Positions 18,024 to 25,837 of a DNA stretch of 64,000 bases are shown one piece after another. The DNA comes from Alphaproteobacteria bacterium (lineage in GTDB: Bacteria; Pseudomonadota; Alphaproteobacteria; Caulobacterales; Parvularculaceae). How positions within the stretch are numbered: the stretch's first letter is position 1; the number at the start of each line of letters is the position of its first letter. The position numbers were made by a program, and so were the translations under genes. The notes under the pieces are model-generated. The model ran no database searches, was not told the DNA's origin, and saw only the letters and a program-made list of their open reading frames with translations. The stretch covers positions 434,001-498,000 of the forward strand of contig JAUIMC010000001.1 of assembly GCA_030433215.1 (NCBI GenBank). Reading direction: 5' to 3'.

Positions 18024-18482
18024 ATGGACTTCACCGATAAGGAAATACTACGCATTCTGCAACGCGATTCGGCGACGCCAGTGAGCGAGATCGCCGAGGC
18101 GGTGGGGCTGTCGGCCACCCCCTGCTGGCGGCGGATCAAGAAGCTCGAGGAAGACGGCGTCATCCGCGCCCGCGTCGCGCTCGCCGATATGGAGGCCCTA
18201 GGGCTCAGCCTCACTGCCTTCATCTCGGTGAAGACCGCCCAGCACACCGAATCCTGGCTGAAACAATTCGCCGAGGCCGTGGGACGCATACCGGAAATTC
18301 TCGAAGTGCACCGGATGAGCGGTGAGATCGATTATCTCCTGAAGGTCGTCGCGCCGGACATGGCCAGTTACGACCGTGTCTATAAAAGACTGATCGCCGC
18401 GGCGGAGTTTTCCGACATCACTTCGACCTTTTCCATGGAGGTCCTGAAAGAGACGACGGAGCTGCCCACCGATTATGCGTGA
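18024..18482 (+). CDS. Lrp/AsnC family transcriptional regulator
   Basis: A 152-residue regulator from ATG 18024 (MDFTDKEILRIL), the family's usual opening. The winged helix-turn-helix spans about 1-55 (SEIAEAVGLSATPCWRRIKKLEEDGVI), followed by the RAM ligand-binding domain (ILEVHRMSGEIDYLLKVVAPDMASY). Divergent from the DUF6356-yeiH pair, which it may control. The effector is unknown; Lrp-type proteins usually sense amino acids. Confidence 0.93.
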   Translation: MDFTDKEILRILQRDSATPVSEIAEAVGLSATPCWRRIKKLEEDGVIRARVALADMEALGLSLTAFISVKTAQHTESWLKQFAEAVGRIPEILEVHRMSGEIDYLLKVVAPDMASYDRVYKRLIAAAEFSDITSTFSMEVLKETTELPTDYA

Positions 18483-18506
18483 GCGGTATGATTTCCTCTG
18501 CGGGCG

Positions 18507-19463
18507 CTATCGGCTCGGGCCGATATAGAGGCTCTCCTCCGCAAAGTCGAAAAACACGCTTCGGTCCGTGAACATGTCGGCCCCAACAAGACAGAACGGT
18601 CTTTTTTCATAGCCGAGATCGGCGAAGATCTTCGCATCGTAAACGATGAAGATCTTGTTGCTCCATCTTGCCCGGCCGATGTTCAGGCGCTGAACCCGGA
18701 TTGGCCGTGCGCGATCGGTCGTGTCGAACACGTCATTGATGCGCGATGCTGAAAAGGCGCCTGCGCCGTGCACGGGGCCGTGTCTTATGCTGGGCATCAT
18801 CTTTTCCAGCGCCGCCGTGTTGAAGATCGTGCCGGAGGCGCCGAGATCGACAATGCAGGGAATGCGGTCCGCATTGATCCTGACTTCGATCATGAAGAGG
18901 TTCGTGCCCGTGCGCTGCGAATGAAAGCGCTCCATATCCACCTTGCTCCAGCGGCGGCGGCGCTCGACGGGAACGGCAGGGTCGTAAAAACGGATCAGTC
19001 TTGCGTTGGTGTCGAGATGGACATCGTAACGCGTCAGGAGGTCGAGCCCCATCACCCCTTGCGGCGGCGTGTTCGGCGGCGCCCAGTCGGGCAGGATGAC
19101 GCCTATATGATCTTCTAAGGCGACGCCGCCGAAATCGATGTCGCCGATTTCATGCGCGGGCAATTCCTGCGCGCCGGTGAGGCCGAGAATCTGAATGCTT
19201 TTTCCGGGTACGGAAGGCATCTCCTGCTGGGCGGCGAGATTGGCGAAGACGGAGGTGATGGTGGCCCCGGAATCGACGATGAAGTCATGGGGGCCCGTTC
19301 CGTTGACGCTTGTGTCAACAGTGAACCAGCCCTGATAGGCGAGGCGATAAGGAATTTCCGCCACAGGTTCTGCGCCGCGCGTCGGCAAGGCCGCCGCCGG
19401 CAGGCAGAGAACAACACCCCATGCGCCCGCCAAGCCGGCCAGACGTCGAAGCAACGATTTCAT
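18507..19463 (-). CDS. Secreted two-lobed retropepsin-like aspartyl protease
   Basis: A 318-residue protein with a signal peptide (about 1-30). The first lobe has the catalytic FIVDSGATITSVF (DSGAT at about 67-71) and a matching MGLDLL near 138. A second lobe has CIVDLGASGTIF and VGADMF. Two Asp-containing lobes in one chain mimic a pepsin-like bilobal arrangement; the second lobe has DLGAS rather than DSGAT/DTGAS, which may reduce or alter activity. GGGAGGGCGG lies directly upstream of the ATG. Confidence 0.85.
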   Translation of the reverse strand: MKSLLRRLAGLAGAWGVVLCLPAAALPTRGAEPVAEIPYRLAYQGWFTVDTSVNGTGPHDFIVDSGATITSVFANLAAQQEMPSVPGKSIQILGLTGAQELPAHEIGDIDFGGVALEDHIGVILPDWAPPNTPPQGVMGLDLLTRYDVHLDTNARLIRFYDPAVPVERRRRWSKVDMERFHSQRTGTNLFMIEVRINADRIPCIVDLGASGTIFNTAALEKMMPSIRHGPVHGAGAFSASRINDVFDTTDRARPIRVQRLNIGRARWSNKIFIVYDAKIFADLGYEKRPFCLVGADMFTDRSVFFDFAEESLYIGPSR

Positions 19464-19592
19464 CCGCCCTCCCTAAAGACAGGAAAATCGCGCGCCCGCT
19501 TCATCATATGGCGGCCGCGCCATGTGTCACTAGCCCCGGCGGATTGAAGCTTGGCCGATCTTGCTTATTCTCGCCATTGTGATGGAGGTCCT

Positions 19593-19694
19593 ATGATCCA
19601 CATTGTCCGGCGTCTGCCCCCGTCCTTGCAGCGCGCGCTTCTGGCGGTCTCGGTATTGGCGCTGGCCGCGGGCGCGCTCTTGTTGCTGCGCTAG
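19593..19694 (+). CDS. Candidate 33-residue membrane peptide
   Basis: ATG 19593 is preceded by a GGAGG Shine-Dalgarno with 6-nt spacing and opens a short frame with basic N-terminus (MIHIVRRLPPS) and one hydrophobic helix (ALLAVSVLALAAGALLLL), ending LR-stop. It is upstream of rpmI but separated by a candidate promoter. No family recognised; the signal is the strong ribosome-binding site plus membrane-helix composition. Confidence 0.45.
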   Translation: MIHIVRRLPPSLQRALLAVSVLALAAGALLLLR

Positions 19695-19771
19695 CGAAGG
19701 CCTCTCAGGGGCTGCTGCGGCCGGAAAGGGGCGGCCAGGCGTAAAATCCCCGGATTTTCAGCGCCTCGCCC

Positions 19772-19799
19772 TTGAAAGATGGGGCTCTTCGGCTATAAC
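19772..19799 (+). promoter_or_regulatory. Candidate sigma-70-type promoter for rpmI-rplT
   Basis: TTGAAA (19772-19777) and TATAAC (19794-19799) are separated by 16 bp, about 90 bp upstream of rpmI. infC is not adjacent, so the ribosomal pair needs its own promoter here. Confidence 0.45.
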
Positions 19800-19886
19800 C
19801 CGCGCCTTCTCACCGGTCGCCGGGCCCAATGGCATGCCTTGGCGGTCTTGTTGCGCGTCCGAAAGGACCCTTTAAGGAAAAGCGAA

Positions 19887-20087
19887 ATGCCCAAACTGAA
19901 GACCAAATCAGGCGCGAAAAAGCGCTTCAAGATGACCGCCTCCGGCAAGGTCAAAGCCGGCGTCTCCGGCAAACGTCACGGCATGATCAAGCGTACGCCG
20001 AAGCAAATCCGCCAGAACCGCGGCATGGATGTGCTTTCGGATCCCGACGCGAAGATCGTCAAGAAATACATGCCCTATAACCGCTAA
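19887..20087 (+). CDS. rpmI: 50S ribosomal protein L35
   Basis: A 66-residue basic protein matching L35 end to end: [31 protein letters not shown] and the terminal [21 protein letters not shown] precedes ATG 19887. It starts the rpmI-rplT pair; L35 is a component of the large ribosomal subunit. Confidence 0.98.
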   Translation: MPKLKTKSGAKKRFKMTASGKVKAGVSGKRHGMIKRTPKQIRQNRGMDVLSDPDAKIVKKYMPYNR

Positions 20088-20099
20088 GGAGACCGCCCC

Positions 20100-20456
20100 A
20101 TGTCACGTGTGAAAAGAGGCGTCACCGCGCACGCCCGCCACAAAAAGATCATCGGCAAGGCCAAAGGCTATTACGGCCGCCGCAAAAACACCTTCCGCGT
20201 CGCCAACCAGGCCGTGGAAAAGGCCGGCCAGTACGCCTATCGCGACCGCCGCGCCAGAAAACGCAATTTCCGCTCGCTCTGGATCCAGCGCATCAACGCC
20301 GCCTGCCGCGAGCTCGATTTCACCTATGCCCGCTTCATTGACGGTCTCACCAAGGCCGGCATCGAGGTCGACCGCAAGGTGCTGGCCGACATCGCCGTCA
20401 AAGAGCCGGAGGCCTTCAAGGCCCTGACCGAGAAAGCGAAAGCGGCCCTCTCGTAA
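20100..20456 (+). CDS. rplT: 50S ribosomal protein L20
   Basis: A 118-residue basic protein with the L20 hallmarks [30 protein letters not shown] and [15 protein letters not shown]20 binds 23S rRNA early in 50S assembly and in other bacteria represses its own operon. It starts 12 bp after rpmI and is followed by a strong terminator. Confidence 0.98.
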   Translation: MSRVKRGVTAHARHKKIIGKAKGYYGRRKNTFRVANQAVEKAGQYAYRDRRARKRNFRSLWIQRINAACRELDFTYARFIDGLTKAGIEVDRKVLADIAVKEPEAFKALTEKAKAALS

Positions 20457-20484
20457 CAACCATTACGGGTGTAAAACGATCCTG

Positions 20485-20513
20485 AAAGGCGCCTGATTTC
20501 CAGGCGCCTTTTC
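20485..20513 (+). terminator. Rho-independent terminator after rplT
   Basis: Stem AAAGGCGCCTG / CAGGCGCCTTT with a 5-base loop, followed by TTCTATTT. It lies 29 bp beyond the rplT stop. Confidence 0.85.
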
Positions 20514-20541
20514 TATTTGGGACAGTTTCGCTCACGGATAT

Positions 20542-20615
20542 TTGTACGCAACACTTACTAAAATTGTATGCAAGACAAACAAAATTCTTGACTGCCGCGC
20601 AAATCGGGATATGTA
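20542..20615 (+). promoter_or_regulatory. Candidate promoter and paired operator of the UrcA-like gene
   Basis: TTGACT (20588-20593) and TATGTA (20610-20615) are 16 bp apart. Upstream are two near-identical, near-palindromic 10-mers, TTGTACGCAA (20542-20551) and TTGTATGCAA (20564-20573), 22 bp apart, i.e. two helical turns, as expected for an activator site. Confidence 0.4.
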
Positions 20616-20696
20616 TTGTGCGTCGCAGCAAATGCGTACCAACAGAACACATAGGAGACGCCCGGACCTTCGTTAACCTATTGAAAGGAAATCGAA

Positions 20697-21014
20697 ATGA
20701 TCCGGAAAATGTTTTTCGCAACCGCAGCATTCACCCTGGCTCAAACCGCCGCTTTCGCCGGCGAAAAGGTGGTCGAGTTCGATCGCGACCGCCTCAACGA
20801 CGCCGCCTATGTCGAGGCGCTCTACGCTGAACTCGAAGACGCAGCCAAGGCCGTGTGCCGGGACGCCCTCAGCGGCGCCGGCATCGATCTCGGCGCTTAC
20901 TCTTCTTGCGTTGAGGACACCCTCGCCGACAGCGTGAAACAGGTCGCTTCGCCGATGATGACCGCCTATGCTGGCGATGAAGCCGCCCCGGCGCAGCTCG
21001 CTTCCGCCGAATAA
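20697..21014 (+). CDS. Secreted UrcA-like protein
   Basis: A 105-residue exported protein: signal peptide at 1-21 (AAFAGEK cleavage region), then a helical domain with two Cys (AVCRDAL and YSSCVED) that could form a disulfide and a C-terminal ADSVKQVASPMM helix. The pattern of R/C...C...A resembles the UrcA family of small periplasmic proteins of unknown function common in Alphaproteobacteria. AAAGGAAATCGAA precedes the ATG. Confidence 0.65.
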   Translation: MIRKMFFATAAFTLAQTAAFAGEKVVEFDRDRLNDAAYVEALYAELEDAAKAVCRDALSGAGIDLGAYSSCVEDTLADSVKQVASPMMTAYAGDEAAPAQLASAE

Positions 21015-21057
21015 GGCTTTCAAGGACTTAACGCCTTCTCTCACCGGACAGGCATTG

Positions 21058-21090
21058 GAGCGGGCCCTCGACAAGAGGGCCCGCTCTTTA
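21058..21090 (+). terminator. Rho-independent terminator after the UrcA-like gene
   Basis: Perfect 12-bp stem GAGCGGGCCCTC / GAGGGCCCGCTC with a GACAA loop, followed by TTTAT. Confidence 0.85.
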
Positions 21091-21127
21091 TATTGAAGCA
21101 GCAGGATCTAGTGGAGCCGCGCCGTCC

Positions 21128-21166
21128 GTGACCTTTTTCAAGTTCTTTTTTAGGAGCGTCGATTGA
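21128..21166 (+). CDS. Phenylalanine-rich leader peptide of the pheST operon
   Basis: A 12-codon frame from GTG 21128 to TGA 21166 reads (M/V)TFFKFFFRSVD: five Phe codons in six positions broken by one Lys. GGAG lies 11 nt upstream. It is followed 28 bp later by a terminator hairpin with seven T, then pheS. This is the arrangement of the E. coli pheM attenuator: stalling at Phe codons when charged tRNA-Phe is scarce should favour read-through. Confidence 0.8.
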   Translation: MTFFKFFFRSVD

Positions 21167-21194
21167 ACGGGTGACCGAAGCGGTATCTGCCGGT

Positions 21195-21224
21195 AAGCGT
21201 CATCCCAAGGGTGGCGCTTTTTTT
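21195..21224 (+). terminator. Attenuator terminator upstream of pheS
   Basis: AAGCGTCATCCC pairs with GGGTGGCGCTT (one G-U pair and one bulged T), loop AAG, followed by seven T (21218-21224). It lies between the Phe leader peptide and the pheS start, so it should act as a conditional terminator. Confidence 0.75.
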
Positions 21225-21252
21225 ACGCCTTGAAGAATGGAGACCGGGCGCG

Positions 21253-22329
21253 ATGTCCGACATTGAACAGCTCGAAAAAGACCTTCTCGCCAAAATAGGG
21301 GCCGCGGATACGGGCGCCGCGCTAGAGGAAGTGCGCGTTGCCGCGCTCGGCAAGAAGGGCGTTGTCTCCGAGCGGATGAAGACTTTGGGCAAGATGAGCC
21401 CGGAAGAGCGCAAGGAAATGGGCCCGGCGCTGAACGGTCTCAAAACCCGCATCGCCGACGCCATCGAAACGAAGAAGACAGAGCTTGAAGCCGCCGCGCT
21501 AGACGCGCGCCTCGCTTCCGAAAAAGTCGATGTCACCCTGCCGGTGCGGCCCGAACCGAAAGGCAAGATCCACCCGGTCAGTCAGGTGACCGAAGAAATT
21601 ATCGCGATCTTTTCCGCCATGGGTTTTGACGTTGCGGAAGGCCCAGACATCGAGGACGATTTCCATAACTTCACAGCGCTGAACTTCCCGCCGGACCATC
21701 CGGCGCGCGAGATGCACGACACGTTTTTCTTCGAGCCGAAGGAAGACGGCGAGCGCATGGTGCTGAGAACGCACACATCGCCGGTGCAGATCCGCACCAT
21801 GATGAATGAGAAGCCGCCGATCCGGATCATCATTCCGGGCCGCACCTTCCGTTGCGACTCAGACCAGACGCACACGCCCATGTTCCACCAGGTCGAGGGG
21901 CTCGTCATCGACAAGGAGACCCATATGGGTCACCTCAAGGGAACGCTCCAGGCCTTCGTCAAGACCTTCTTCGAGCTTGACGACGTCAAGACGCGTTTCC
22001 GTCCGCACTTTTTTCCGTTCACGGAGCCGTCGGCGGAGATGGACGTTCAGTATGAACGCGTCGGAAACGAGGTGCGCTTCGGCCAGGGCGACAAGTGGAT
22101 GGAGATTCTCGGATGCGGCATGGTCCATCCGAATGTGCTCCGGAATTGCGGCTTAGACCCGGACGAGTATCAGGGCTTTGCTTTCGGCATGGGCGTAGAC
22201 CGTCTCGCCATGCTGAAATACGGCATTCCGGACCTGCGCGATTTCTTTGCCGCCGACGCCCGCTGGCTCGAGCATTACGGTTTCGACGCCGCCGACCAGC
22301 CGAGCCTGTGGGCGGGCCTCAGCAAATAG
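21253..22329 (+). CDS. pheS: Phenylalanine-tRNA ligase alpha subunit
   Basis: A 358-residue class II synthetase subunit from ATG 21253. The N-terminal coiled coil (1-90) is followed by the catalytic core: [33 protein letters not shown] (motif 1 region), [33 protein letters not shown] (motif 2; only short parts cited), and [14 protein letters not shown] (motif 3). It charges tRNA-Phe with PheT. Expression is probably attenuated by the upstream Phe-rich leader. A DUF302 gene is inserted between pheS and pheT. Confidence 0.98.
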   Translation: MSDIEQLEKDLLAKIGAADTGAALEEVRVAALGKKGVVSERMKTLGKMSPEERKEMGPALNGLKTRIADAIETKKTELEAAALDARLASEKVDVTLPVRPEPKGKIHPVSQVTEEIIAIFSAMGFDVAEGPDIEDDFHNFTALNFPPDHPAREMHDTFFFEPKEDGERMVLRTHTSPVQIRTMMNEKPPIRIIIPGRTFRCDSDQTHTPMFHQVEGLVIDKETHMGHLKGTLQAFVKTFFELDDVKTRFRPHFFPFTEPSAEMDVQYERVGNEVRFGQGDKWMEILGCGMVHPNVLRNCGLDPDEYQGFAFGMGVDRLAMLKYGIPDLRDFFAADARWLEHYGFDAADQPSLWAGLSK

Positions 22330-22339
22330 GAGCAACTCC

Positions 22340-22723
22340 ATGACCTATTACATTGCGAAAACCGTTTCCGGCGATTTTGACGATGTCATCGCGCGCGTCA
22401 CCGAGGCCCTGAAAGCCGAAGGCTTCGGCGTCCTCACCGACATTGACGTCAAGGCGACGATGAAGAAGAAACTCGATGCAGACTTCCGCCCCTACCGCAT
22501 TCTTGGCGCCTGCAATCCGCAGATGGCGCTGAAGGCGCTGACCGCCGAGGACAAGATCGGCGTCATGCTGCCCTGCAACGTCATCGTTCAGCAAACGGAT
22601 GATGGCGTCGAGGTCGCGGCCGTCGATCCTCAAGCTTCCATGCAGGCCGTCGACAATCCCGGCCTTGCCGACATCGCCGGTCCCGTAAAAGACGCGCTGA
22701 CCCGCGTCGTGCAATCCCTCTAG
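22340..22723 (+). CDS. DUF302 domain protein
   Basis: A 127-residue protein from ATG 22340, with TAGGAGCAACTCC upstream. It matches the DUF302 pattern: MTYYIAKTV, FDDVIARVTEALKAEGFGVLTDIDVKATMKKKL and the LGACNPQMALKAL segment with a conserved Cys. The fold is a small alpha/beta dimer of unknown role. It lies 10 bp after pheS and 13 bp before pheT, so all three are one transcript under the Phe attenuator. Confidence 0.88.
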   Translation: MTYYIAKTVSGDFDDVIARVTEALKAEGFGVLTDIDVKATMKKKLDADFRPYRILGACNPQMALKALTAEDKIGVMLPCNVIVQQTDDGVEVAAVDPQASMQAVDNPGLADIAGPVKDALTRVVQSL

Positions 22724-22736
22724 AAAAGCAAGAGCA

Positions 22737-25145
22737 ATGAAATTCACCCTTTCCTGGCTGAAAGAGCATCTGGAAACCGATGCGAGTCTCGACGAGATCG
22801 TCGAGACCATGGTCGCCGTCGGCCTCGAAGTTGAAGAGGTCGAGAACCCGGAAGAGCGTCTTTCCGCCTTCACCATCGGCGAGATTCTTGAAGCCGGGCC
22901 GCACCCGGACGCCGACAAGCTGAAGGTCTGCCGCGTCGCCACCAAAGACGGTGAGATGCAGATCGTTTGCGGCGCGCCCAACGCGCGGGCCGGCATCAAG
23001 GTCGCCTATGCGCCGGTGGGCGCTTATGTGCCCGGCATCGACGTGACGCTGTCGAAAGCCAAGATTCGGGGCGTCGAATCCCACGGCATGATGTGCTCGG
23101 TCCGTGAGCTTGAAATGGGCGACGATCATGACGGCATCATCGAGGCGCCGGCCTCGGCGAAGGTCGGCGATCCGGTGGCGGCGGTGATGGGCGTCAACGA
23201 TCCCGTCATTGATTTCGAAGTGACGCCCAACCGGCCCGACACCAACGGCGTCAATGGCGTCGCGCGCGACCTCGCAGCGGCGAAGATCGGCGCATTCGTC
23301 TCACCCGAGCCGGAAACGATCAAGGGCGCTTATCCCTCGCCGCAAAAAGTCGAGCTTGATTTTCCGGAAGAGGCGAAAGACGCCTGTCCCGCTTTCGCCG
23401 GACGATATGTGCGCGACGTCAAGAACGGCCCCAGCCCGAAATGGCTGCAGGATCGCCTGCGCGCTATCGGCCTGCGCCCCATCAGCGCGCTTGTCGATAT
23501 CACCAACTACATGTCTTACGACCGCGCCCGCCCGCTGCACGTTTTTGATGCGGACAAGCTTCAGGGCGTCATTCGCGCGCGGCTTGGAAAAAAGGGCGAA
23601 AAGTTACTGGCCCTCGACGGCAAGGAATATGAGATTGACGAGACCATGACGGTGATCGCCGACGACTCGGGCGTGCTCGGTCTCGGCGGCGTCATGGGCG
23701 GCGAGGATACCGGCTGCACCGAAGAGACAACGAACGTTTTCATCGAATGCGCTTATTTTGACCCGCTTCGCACGGCGAAAACCGGCCGCAAGACCGGCAT
23801 CAATTCCGATGCGCGCTATCGCTTCGAGCGCGGCGTCGATCCGGCGTTCATTCTGCCCGGCATGGAAATGGCCACGCGGCTCGTTATGGATATGTGCGGC
23901 GGCGAGCCGTCGGAAGTCGTGCTCGCCGGAGAGGTTCCGCAGGCGGATAAAACCGTTCTCTTCCCGCCGGATGAGGTGAAGCGCCTCACCGGCATGAACG
24001 TCGCGCCGGAAAAGGCCGAGGAAATCCTCGAAGCGCTCGGTTTCACGGTAAGAAAGAGCGATCCGTGGCAGGTGGACGTTCCCTCCTGGCGTCCCGATAT
24101 CGAAGGCAAGGCCGATCTGGTCGAGGAAGTCGCGCGCATTGTCGGTTTCGGTCATATGCCGACGGAAACTCTGCCGGCCTTGAGGCCCGTCGAGACGCCG
24201 AAACTGACGCCGGGCCAGGACCGCCGGCGCATGGCGCGCCGGGCGCTGGCCGTGCGCGGCATGCTCGAAGCCGTAACCTGGTCCTTCCTCGATGAAAGGA
24301 ACGCCGTGCTTTTCATGAGTGCGGATGAGATCAAGGCGAAGGGGCTGAAGCTCGCAAATCCGATCGCTTCCGACCTCGGCGTCATGCGGGCCTCGCTCCT
24401 GCCCAACCTCGTTTCGGCGCTTCAGCGCAACGCCGATCGCGGCCGCGATGATCTCGCGCTTTTTGAAGTCGCGCCGATCTATGCCGGCGACCAGCCTGCA
24501 GACCATCAGAACGCTGCCGGCGGCGCGCGGCTTTCTCATTCTGCCCGTCACTGGCAGGGGGCGGCGCAGGAGGCTGACGTTTTCACCGTGAAGGCGGACG
24601 CCATCGCCGCGCTTGAGGCCGCAGGCGCGCCAGTGGCGAGCTTGCAGACCAGCGCCGACGCGCCGGACTATTTTCATCCCGGCCGTTCGGGCGTGCTGCG
24701 GCTGGGCCCGAAAGCGCTCGCCCATTTTGGCGAGATTCATCCGCGCGTTCTGAAAGCCATGGATGTTGACGGACCGGTCTATGGTTTTGAAGTTTTTCTC
24801 GACCTGATCCCTGAGTCAAAGAAAAAGCCGACCAAGACGCGTCCCGCCCTCGATGCGTCGGAGCTGTTGCCGCTGACGCGCGATTTCGCCTTTGTGGTGG
24901 AAGACGGTGTCGCTGCCGAAACGCTCCTGAAAGCCGTTCGCGGCGCGGAAAAAAAGCTCATCGCCGATGTCTCTCTTTTCGATGTTTATCAGGGCAAGGG
25001 CGTGCCCGAGGGCAAGAAATCCCTCGCGGTTGAGGTCACGTTGCAGCCTCGCGAGAAGACGCTGACGGACGAAGAGATCGATGCGGTTTCGGCGCGCATT
25101 GTCGCTCAGGTTGAAAAAGCCACTGGCGGGACTTTGCGGGCCTGA
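22737..25145 (+). CDS. pheT: Phenylalanine-tRNA ligase beta subunit
   Basis: An 802-residue protein with the full PheT layout: N-terminal KFTLSWLKEHL, an EMAP-type tRNA-binding domain (about 40-150), the B3/B4 editing domain (about 210-385), the B5 DNA-binding-fold domain (about 400-475), the inactive synthetase core and the C-terminal FDX-ACB anticodon-binding domain (about 710-802, ending KATGGTLRA). Length is normal. It forms the alpha2-beta2 enzyme with PheS and hydrolyses Tyr-tRNA-Phe. Confidence 0.98.
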   Translation: MKFTLSWLKEHLETDASLDEIVETMVAVGLEVEEVENPEERLSAFTIGEILEAGPHPDADKLKVCRVATKDGEMQIVCGAPNARAGIKVAYAPVGAYVPGIDVTLSKAKIRGVESHGMMCSVRELEMGDDHDGIIEAPASAKVGDPVAAVMGVNDPVIDFEVTPNRPDTNGVNGVARDLAAAKIGAFVSPEPETIKGAYPSPQKVELDFPEEAKDACPAFAGRYVRDVKNGPSPKWLQDRLRAIGLRPISALVDITNYMSYDRARPLHVFDADKLQGVIRARLGKKGEKLLALDGKEYEIDETMTVIADDSGVLGLGGVMGGEDTGCTEETTNVFIECAYFDPLRTAKTGRKTGINSDARYRFERGVDPAFILPGMEMATRLVMDMCGGEPSEVVLAGEVPQADKTVLFPPDEVKRLTGMNVAPEKAEEILEALGFTVRKSDPWQVDVPSWRPDIEGKADLVEEVARIVGFGHMPTETLPALRPVETPKLTPGQDRRRMARRALAVRGMLEAVTWSFLDERNAVLFMSADEIKAKGLKLANPIASDLGVMRASLLPNLVSALQRNADRGRDDLALFEVAPIYAGDQPADHQNAAGGARLSHSARHWQGAAQEADVFTVKADAIAALEAAGAPVASLQTSADAPDYFHPGRSGVLRLGPKALAHFGEIHPRVLKAMDVDGPVYGFEVFLDLIPESKKKPTKTRPALDASELLPLTRDFAFVVEDGVAAETLLKAVRGAEKKLIADVSLFDVYQGKGVPEGKKSLAVEVTLQPREKTLTDEEIDAVSARIVAQVEKATGGTLRA

Positions 25146-25275
25146 CGGGGGCTGCCCGGGCGTGCGGTTCTTTCCGGTGCGCTAGGCGGGTTTCACAGGG
25201 TTTACCCGCTTGCGGATCGCGCCCGGCCAAGCTAAGACCCTCGCCTTCGGAACGCCCGAAACGGCGATGTCTTGG

Positions 25276-25351
25276 GCCGCTTTAGCTCAGTTGGTAGAGC
25301 ACATCATTCGTAATGATGGGGTCGTCAGTTCAAGTCTGACAAGCGGCACCA
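25276..25351 (+). tRNA. tRNA-Thr (anticodon CGT)
   Basis: Cloverleaf read directly: acceptor GCCGCTT / AAGCGGC, D arm GCTC-AGTTGGTAGA-GAGC, anticodon stem CATCA / TGATG with loop TTCGTAA (anticodon CGT), T arm GTCAG-TTCAAGT-CTGAC. Discriminator A and an encoded CCA complete the 76-base gene. Confidence 0.97.
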
Positions 25352-25837
25352 TAATCCCTTGAAAAAGTAAGATAAATTGGCCCTCTTGGTGCGGTATGGG
25401 CGATCAGGCCATGGGCGCAGCGATGACGCGGCCGCTCCACAGGAAAGAGCCTTATCGAGCGCTCTAGGTCAGGCGCTATCTCCTCAGGCGGCGCGGTCTC
25501 TATCTCTACCTGTTTCATCTTCTTGCGGGGGTGATCCGGCGCGAAGCCGGGCCTCTTGCGCATGGAAGAAACAGTGAGGGATAGCTGCCTCCCTCGGCGA
25601 CGGCCTTTCAAGAGGATTTTTTACAGATACGATCGCCAAGAGATATGGCGACTGAAACAGGGCGAGTCCGGCAAAATGTGCAGAGAAGATGACGAACGCA
25701 GCCAGCATTCATCGGCGCGCAAACGAATATCATCTCTTCTTGGGAAGGCGTTTTGAGCGCCCTGACATTTCAAGGCTTAAATGTTATGAGGTCATAACTG
25801 ACAACCTTGTAACAAGAAGACTTGGCGGGGAATTTCT
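25352..25837. other. Atypical gap between tRNA-Thr and the asparagine-synthase-like gene
   Basis: 486 bp with mixed composition. No gene is convincingly recognised. A minus-strand frame of 93 codons (25611 to 25330) ends inside the tRNA and is doubtful. A plus-strand frame from ATG 25689 reads into natural-looking sequence (EFLWLHPSLHVSG near 25827-25866) and may be the displaced 5' part of the next gene. No copy of the tRNA 3' end was found here. Confidence 0.4.

Noticed and set aside
25330-25611. Minus-strand 93-codon frame after tRNA-Thr
   Set aside because: Ends inside the tRNA gene, has no clear ribosome site and no recognised family.
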